In this document: one piece after another, positions 5,582-9,504 of the stretch | Position numbering within the stretch: position 1 is the stretch's first letter | Layout of the letters: every line of letters starts with the position of its first letter | From: Methylomicrobium sp. | Lineage (GTDB): Bacteria; Pseudomonadota; Gammaproteobacteria; Methylococcales; Methylomonadaceae | Reading direction: 5' to 3' | Assembly (NCBI GenBank): GCA_007135635.1 | Contig: SLIO01000031.1 | Coordinates: 1 to 9,504 of the forward strand | Length of the DNA stretch: 9,504 nucleotides | Made by a program: the position numbers and the translations under genes | Notes under the pieces: model-generated | Database searches by the model: none | Told to the model about the DNA's origin: nothing | The model's input: the letters and a program-made list of their open reading frames with translations, nothing else

Positions 5582-6463
5582 TTATGTATCCTTTTGGCCG
5601 TCAAGGCGGCACCAGTCTTCTTGGATTATCGGCGGATTGATTGTAATAAAAGGCCGGTATGCTGCGCTAACGGCTTCGGCTTGTTCTTTCAAAATGCCGG
5701 ATAAAACCAAGGAGCCTGCGGGAGCGAGTAGTGCGGCAATCTTGCCGGATAACTCGATCAGCGGTTGAGCCAATATATTGGCTATGACGACGTCGGCGGT
5801 GAAAGCCGCGAATTGTTCAGGTAAATAGCATTGAATTTTATCGGCAATGCCGTTTTTCTTTGCATTGTCGTGTGTCGCTGTTAGTGCCTGCGGATCGATA
5901 TCGATCGCATGAGCTTCACGCGCGCCGAGCAACACAGCGGCAACCGCCAATATTCCCGATCCGCAGCCGTAGTCGATGACGGTTTTGCCGCTCAGGTCAT
6001 GTTCGGCAAGCCATTCCAGGCATAATGCGGTGGTCGGATGCGTGCCGGTGCCGAAGGCAAGTCCGGGGTCGAGCGTCAGGCAAACCGTGCCGGGCTCTCG
6101 TTGCTCTTGTCCGGTCGGGCAAACCCAAAGTCGGTCGGCAAACTTCATTGGGTGATAATGCTCCATCCAGGCGCGTTCCCAGGCTTGGTCTTCCAAAATC
6201 TCTGCCGACCATTCCTTGAGTGGATGCCGATTAAAAGAGTTGATAACCCGTACTTTAATGGCTTCCGGTTGGACATCGATTTCGAACAGCGCGATGACTT
6301 TTGTATTAGGCCAGATTTTGGTTTCGCCGGGCAGCGGCTCATAAACCGGTTGGTCTTCGGCATCCATGTAGGTAACTGAAACCGCGCCTAGGCTGGTGAG
6401 ATAATCCGAAAGTTCGGGAGCGGTCGCTTCGTCAGTGATAACGCTTATTTGGTGCCAGGTCAT
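5582..6463 (-). CDS. prmA: PrmA, ribosomal protein L11 methyltransferase
   Basis: PrmA trimethylates lysines and the N-terminus of ribosomal protein L11 using SAM. I chose ATG 6463-6461 (MTWHQISV), giving 293 residues, the same length as E. coli PrmA; an in-frame TTG three codons upstream (6472) is less likely. The N-terminal substrate-recognition domain includes GAVSVTYMDAEDQPVYEPLP (26-45). The hinge/catalytic junction is WERAWMEHYHPMKF (95-108) and RLWVCP. The methyltransferase core has LDPGLAFGTGTHPTT (131-145), motif I VIDYGCGSGILA (162-173), the SAM-binding AIDIDP (186-191) and ANIL (228-231). It is the first gene of the five-gene run ending at 2976, behind a 534-bp gap that should hold its promoter. 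No strong Shine-Dalgarno is visible. Confidence 0.97.
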   Translation of the reverse strand: MTWHQISVITDEATAPELSDYLTSLGAVSVTYMDAEDQPVYEPLPGETKIWPNTKVIALFEIDVQPEAIKVRVINSFNRHPLKEWSAEILEDQAWERAWMEHYHPMKFADRLWVCPTGQEQREPGTVCLTLDPGLAFGTGTHPTTALCLEWLAEHDLSGKTVIDYGCGSGILAVAAVLLGAREAHAIDIDPQALTATHDNAKKNGIADKIQCYLPEQFAAFTADVVIANILAQPLIELSGKIAALLAPAGSLVLSGILKEQAEAVSAAYRPFITINPPIIQEDWCRLDGQKDT

Positions 6464-6661
6464 TAGTTTCAATGGTATGGGATTAAAATGAAACAGCGGT
6501 GACTATTTCTTTGCGAGCTAATTTCGGAACCGAAGGATGCTCACGGAGGCCATGAATGCCTCAATAGAGAATTCGATATGCCTTATCAATGCTATACGAA
6601 ATTGCGCGGATCAAACGGGCAAAACGTCGATCGAGAAGCTGTTTGCTCTAAAACCGTAATG

Positions 6662-6679
6662 CTTTCGAAATTTCGAAAG
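6662..6679. repeat. 18-bp perfect palindrome built on two overlapping TTTCGAAA motifs
   Basis: The sequence CTTTCGAAATTTCGAAAG equals its own reverse complement and contains TTTCGAAA twice, sharing no bases beyond the centre. It lies 199 bp upstream of prmA and just downstream of the promoter candidate at 6715-6741. It may be an operator for a dimeric regulator or the core of a repeat. The pair AATGCTT (from 6658) and AAGCATT (from 6697) offers an alternative, larger stem. Confidence 0.5.
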
Positions 6680-6714
6680 TCGGGTCATTCTAGAAAAAGC
6701 ATTTCACACGAAAG

Positions 6715-6741
6715 ATCATAAATAATAAGAAGTTAAATCAA
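6715..6741 (-). promoter_or_regulatory. weak sigma-70 promoter candidate for the prmA operon
   Basis: On the minus strand TTGATT (6741-6736) and TATGAT (6720-6715) are separated by 15 nt. The -10 matches the consensus at 5 of 6 positions and the -35 at 4 of 6, but the spacer is short. Transcription would start near 6708, giving a leader of about 245 nt that contains the 18-bp palindrome. Confidence 0.25.
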
Positions 6742-6997
6742 TAGCTTATTTTCCTATGCAAATTATTTTTGCCCCCCTTAAAGGTTATGCGAAATTTTAG
6801 GGCAAGCCATTGAAAGACTTCATGAGCTTCATGGTTAAACTTATGAGTTTAGGGGTATGCCTTTTGCCAGCCAAATTCATGCACCGAGGTATTCGGCGAA
6901 TAGCCCGGTGCCTCCAAACGCCAATGCCGAAATTTGACCTGCGATAGCTATGATATCAGCCTAACACGGTAATTATGACGATGATTGAACGAAAAGC

Positions 6998-8341
6998 TTA
7001 GGTAAGGCCCAATAATTTTTCAAGGTAATGAATATTGCGCTGTCCTGAAATAAAGCCCGAATCGGTCATAATGTCTTTTTGGAGCGGTATATTGGTTTTT
7101 ATACCGTCGATCACCATTTCGTTCAATGCGGTCGTCATTCTTGCGATCGCACTAGTGCGGTTTTCGCCGTGCGCGATTAGCTTACCGATCATTGAGTCGT
7201 AATAAGGCGGTACTTTGTAACCGTTATAAATGTGCGTTTCGCATCGGATACCGGGACCTCCCGGCATATGGAATTGATGGATCGTGCCCGGGCAGGGCAT
7301 GAAGGTCTTGGGGTCTTCGGCATTGAGCCGGCATTCGATCGCATGACCTTGAATTTTTACTTGGTCTTGAGTAATGGATAAGGGTAATCCGTAAGCGATA
7401 CGAAATTGTTCCTTAACAATATCAAAACCGGTGACCATTTCGGTAACCGGATGCTCGACTTGAACCCGCGTGTTCATTTCTATGAAGAAGAATTCGCCTC
7501 TTTCATAAAGGAATTCGAAGGTCCCTGCGCCCAAGTAGCCGATATCGCGGCAGGCTTTCGCGCACAATTCGCCCATACGGTTACGTTCTTCGTCGGTAAT
7601 GCCGGGTGCGGGCGCTTCCTCGACGACTTTTTGATGGCGACGCTGCATCGAGCAATCACGCTCACCTAGATGGATCGCATTTCCATGCGAGTCGGCCATG
7701 ACCTGGAACTCGATATGGCGAGGATCTTCCAGGAATTTTTCCATATACACGGTATCATTGCCGAATGCGGCAGCAGCTTCCGCTTTTGTCATGGTAATGG
7801 CATTGAGCAATGCCGCTTCGGTATGTACGGTGCGCATTCCTCGTCCGCCGCCGCCGCCGGCTGCTTTGATAATGACCGGGTAACCGATTTCCTGAGCCAT
7901 TTGCAGGTTCTTTTTATTGTTGTCGGTTAATGGATTGCCGTTGCCAGGTACACATGGAATGCCGGCTGCTATCATCGCTTTTTTTGCGGCAATTTTGTCG
8001 CCCATTATACGGATAGTGTCTGCATTCGGACCAATGAAAACAAAGCCGCTTTGTTTGACTTTTTCCGAAAAGTCGGCATTTTCCGATAGAAATCCGTAAC
8101 CGGGATGAATCGCTTCGGCGTCAGTGACTTCTGCTGCGCTGATGATGGCCGGAATATTCAGATAACTTTCGGATGACGGCGCAGGACCTATACAAACAGA
8201 CTCGTCAGCTAACCTGACATGTTTTAAGTCTCGGTCGGCTACGGAATGGACAGCAACTACCTTGATACCCAATTCTCGGCAGGCGCGAAGAATGCGTAGC
8301 GCTATTTCGCCTCGATTGGCGATGACTATTTTATCGAACAT
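6998..8341 (-). CDS. accC: AccC, biotin carboxylase subunit of acetyl-CoA carboxylase
   Basis: AccC uses ATP and bicarbonate to carboxylate biotin on AccB, the first half-reaction in making malonyl-CoA for fatty acids. It is full length at 447 residues (E. coli 449). The N-terminal domain shows [17 protein letters not shown] (4-20) and [15 protein letters not shown] (77-91). The ATP-grasp domain has the glycine-rich lid [11 protein letters not shown] (160-170), [12 protein letters not shown] (203-214), [19 protein letters not shown] (226-244) and the catalytic [14 protein letters not shown] (288-301), with conserved Glu288, Asn290 and Arg292. The C-terminal domain has [13 protein letters not shown] (332-344). 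The start ATG (8341-8339) has an AAGG about 10 nt upstream and lies 20 nt after accB. Confidence 0.98.
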   Translation of the reverse strand: MFDKIVIANRGEIALRILRACRELGIKVVAVHSVADRDLKHVRLADESVCIGPAPSSESYLNIPAIISAAEVTDAEAIHPGYGFLSENADFSEKVKQSGFVFIGPNADTIRIMGDKIAAKKAMIAAGIPCVPGNGNPLTDNNKKNLQMAQEIGYPVIIKAAGGGGGRGMRTVHTEAALLNAITMTKAEAAAAFGNDTVYMEKFLEDPRHIEFQVMADSHGNAIHLGERDCSMQRRHQKVVEEAPAPGITDEERNRMGELCAKACRDIGYLGAGTFEFLYERGEFFFIEMNTRVQVEHPVTEMVTGFDIVKEQFRIAYGLPLSITQDQVKIQGHAIECRLNAEDPKTFMPCPGTIHQFHMPGGPGIRCETHIYNGYKVPPYYDSMIGKLIAHGENRTSAIARMTTALNEMVIDGIKTNIPLQKDIMTDSGFISGQRNIHYLEKLLGLT

Positions 8342-8361
8342 GATTAAATACCTTGGGTCTG

Positions 8362-8805
8362 TTATTCAATGACGAACAAAGGTTGGTCATATTCGACGGG
8401 TTGGCTGTTTTCCACCAATATTTGCGTCACCTTACCTGTTTTATCGGCTTCGATTTGGTTGAGGATTTTCATCGCTTCGATGATACAGATCGTGTCGCCT
8501 GCCTGTACTACTTGTCCAGTTTCGACAAACGGCTTAGCGCCAGGAGAGGCGGACCGGTAAAAAGTGCCGACCATCGGCGATTTGACGATGTGGCCGGTTA
8601 TTTTTTTCTCGATCGGTTCTGCAGGGCTTGGTGCCGGCGCCGAGGGCGGGGCGGTCGGGGCAAATTGGGCCGGTGCGTAGTTAACTTGGGCGGCATTTGA
8701 ATAACGACTGATACGGACGGATTCTTCCCCTTCACTGATTTCTATTTCGGCAATGTCCGATTCTTCGATGAGCTCGATCAGTTTTTTTATTTTTCTAATA
8801 TCCAT
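8362..8805 (-). CDS. accB: AccB, biotin carboxyl carrier protein
   Basis: AccB carries the biotin that moves carboxylate from AccC to the AccAD carboxyltransferase. It has 147 residues (E. coli 156). The N-terminal [20 protein letters not shown] (1-20) is typical. A Pro/Ala-rich flexible linker spans about 44-66. The biotinyl domain (70-147) starts with [18 protein letters not shown] (76-93). It carries the biotinylation motif EAMK at 110-113, with Lys113 as the modified residue. The thumb-type insertion characteristic of BCCP is present (SASPGAKPF region). It lies between aroQ (4-nt gap) and accC (20-nt gap), the usual arrangement, so BCCP and biotin carboxylase are made from one transcript. 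Confidence 0.98.
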   Translation of the reverse strand: MDIRKIKKLIELIEESDIAEIEISEGEESVRISRYSNAAQVNYAPAQFAPTAPPSAPAPSPAEPIEKKITGHIVKSPMVGTFYRSASPGAKPFVETGQVVQAGDTICIIEAMKILNQIEADKTGKVTQILVENSQPVEYDQPLFVIE

Positions 8806-8809
8806 TGTG

Positions 8810-9256
8810 TTATGTTCTCTTTGCTAATATCTCGTGAGCGGCCGTCAAGGCCAGTTCGTAACCGATGGCACCCAGTCCGCAAACAACGCCTACGGCAATA
8901 TCTGACAAATAGGAATGTTTTCTAAACGCTTCCCGGGCGTGTACGTTCGATAGGTGTACTTCAATAAAGGGAATCTTGGTCGCCAGCAATGCATCGCGTA
9001 TTGCCACGCTAGTATGGGTAAAAGCCGCTGGATTGATAATAATAAAATCGACATCGTCGGAAAATGACTGATGAATCAATTCAACGATTTGGTGTTCGGC
9101 ATTATATTGGTGAAAACGGAGCGCGTGACCCAGAGTCGAGGCGGATTTTTCCATTGCCAGCTTTATATCTGCTAAGGTTTTGCTACCATAATGGTTTGGT
9201 TCCCTAAGGCCCAGCAGATTCAAGTTCGGACCGTTGATAACGCAAAGATTCGCCAT
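8810..9256 (-). CDS. aroQ: AroQ, type II 3-dehydroquinate dehydratase
   Basis: AroQ converts 3-dehydroquinate to 3-dehydroshikimate, the third step of the shikimate pathway, as a dodecamer in the cytoplasm. The protein has 148 residues, the usual length. The flavodoxin-like fold begins with [19 protein letters not shown] (6-24), with Tyr23 as the expected catalytic base. It continues with [11 protein letters not shown] (52-62), [16 protein letters not shown] (75-90), VHLSN (100-104, His101 in the active site) and [12 protein letters not shown] (108-119). The ATG is at 9256-9254 and I see only poor Shine-Dalgarno pairing. It is the first gene of aroQ-accB-accC; the 150 bp upstream contain an inverted repeat (9323-9342) and the possible terminator of the preceding gene. 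Confidence 0.97.
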   Translation of the reverse strand: MANLCVINGPNLNLLGLREPNHYGSKTLADIKLAMEKSASTLGHALRFHQYNAEHQIVELIHQSFSDDVDFIIINPAAFTHTSVAIRDALLATKIPFIEVHLSNVHAREAFRKHSYLSDIAVGVVCGLGAIGYELALTAAHEILAKRT

Positions 9257-9322
9257 GAAATTGAAGTGTTATGTTAGGTTTGGAGGCGATAATTCTCCCT
9301 AATTTAAGGAGGTTTGTCCATA

Positions 9323-9342
9323 TTTATGTCATTTGACACAAA
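9323..9342. promoter_or_regulatory. inverted repeat upstream of aroQ, possible operator
   Basis: TTTATGTCA (9323-9331) and TGACACAAA (9334-9342) form 9-bp arms with one mismatch around TT. The symmetry and position, 67 bp upstream of aroQ and before a plausible promoter zone, suit a dimeric regulator. The core TGTCA-N2-TGACA does not clearly match a regulator I can name. Confidence 0.35.
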
Positions 9343-9350
9343 TAGGGCGT

Positions 9351-9373
9351 AAAAAACTGGATCTTTTAAGATC
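9351..9373 (-). terminator. weak intrinsic terminator after the TlpA-like gene
   Basis: On the minus strand GATCTT (9373-9368) pairs with AAGATC (9365-9360), in practice a 5-bp stem with a 4-nt loop. It is followed after CAG by six T (9356-9351). It sits 34 nt past the stop of the upstream gene. The stem is short and AT-rich, so efficiency would be low. Confidence 0.4.
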
Positions 9374-9406
9374 TTTGCCTGGTTTATCGAATGATTTAAC
9401 GTTTTT

Positions 9407-9504
9407 TCAGTCCATCAGTGGCTCGATGATTTCGAGAATTTTGGTGCGGGATAATTGTCCGATTTGTTTATGAATCATCTGGCCTTGTTGATTGAAAATA
9501 AGGC
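9407..9504 (-). CDS. C-terminal end of a probable thioredoxin/TlpA-like protein
   Basis: Only the last 31 codons and the TGA stop (9409-9407) are inside the window. The peptide reads LIFNQQGQMIHKQIGQLSRT and continues with KILEIIEPLMD. The pattern of a hydrophobic strand, N-x-x-G-turn, a second strand with xxxxGxLS, and a final amphipathic helix matches the C-terminus of TlpA/ResA-type thioredoxin-fold proteins (as in a DxxGxI...G.L...L..L ending). Such a gene often sits just upstream of aroQ-accB-accC in Gammaproteobacteria. The active-site CxxC would be beyond the window, so the assignment rests on a short tail and on context. Confidence 0.6.
   Translation of the reverse strand, partial: LIFNQQGQMIHKQIGQLSRTKILEIIEPLMD

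Larger units (their letters stand above)
6464..6997. other. 534-bp non-coding gap between accC and prmA
   Basis: I see no gene in this stretch. It holds an 18-bp perfect palindrome (6662-6679), a promoter candidate for prmA (6715-6741), and a stem of 6 bp plus bulged extension (TTGCCC 6769-6774 with GGGCAA 6800-6805). It also holds a 6-bp hairpin (6836-6851), a short direct repeat CTTCATG separated by 2 nt (about 6819-6834), and a hairpin with 6-bp outer arms GCACCG/CGGTGC (6881-6911) enclosing a second symmetric element. None is followed by a T-run on the minus strand, so no intrinsic accC terminator can be named. In many relatives accC and prmA are closer. Confidence 0.6.

Noticed and set aside
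6464..6472. TTG start three codons upstream of the chosen prmA ATG
   Set aside because: ATG at 6463 gives exactly the E. coli length and the conserved N-terminal MxW sequence; no ribosome-binding site favours the TTG.
9306..9352. Plus-strand AAGGAGG followed by ATG and an 8-codon frame
   Set aside because: The 13-nt spacing is long, the peptide is tiny, and it lies across the aroQ upstream inverted repeat; probably chance.

Overview
This is chromosomal DNA from a gammaproteobacterium of moderate GC content. The orders aroQ-accB-accC-prmA and dusB-fis-purH are both typical of Gammaproteobacteria, and fis itself is largely confined to that group. The proteins and the AT-rich, repeat-bearing gaps resemble Methylococcales (methanotrophs), but that narrower placement is an impression. 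Every supported gene lies on the minus strand, so transcription runs from high to low coordinates.

From right to left: the C-terminus of a thioredoxin/TlpA-like protein (9407-9504); aroQ-accB-accC (9256 to 6998), covering one shikimate step and two acetyl-CoA carboxylase subunits; a 534-bp gap with palindromes and a possible promoter; and a tightly packed five-gene run, prmA - zinc-ribbon/DUF3426 membrane protein - rlmI-like rRNA methyltransferase - 68-aa CxxC/CCxxC metal-binding protein - 179-aa Cys-rich membrane protein (6463 to 2976, gaps of 3, 3, 12 and 2 nt). Next come a 190-bp gap flanked by heptanucleotide repeat arrays, dusB-fis (1-nt gap), a 668-bp repeat-rich gap, and the first 282 codons of purH, which leaves the window at the left edge.

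The functional theme is growth and translation. PrmA methylates ribosomal protein L11, the RlmI-like enzyme methylates 23S rRNA, DusB makes dihydrouridine in tRNA, and Fis controls stable-RNA synthesis and nucleoid structure. AccBC and AroQ supply malonyl-CoA and aromatic precursors, and PurH supplies IMP.

The least ordinary coding content is the pair at 2976-3724. A free-standing version of the cysteine-rich domain normally found at the N-terminus of CcoI/FixI-type P-type ATPases is followed 2 nt later by an unrecognised Cys/His-rich membrane protein. The least ordinary non-coding content is the pair of oppositely oriented heptamer arrays at 2794-2982 and an inverted-repeat-bounded segment at 1059-1381. 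No RNA gene, CRISPR array, intact mobile element or clearly new multi-gene system was found.
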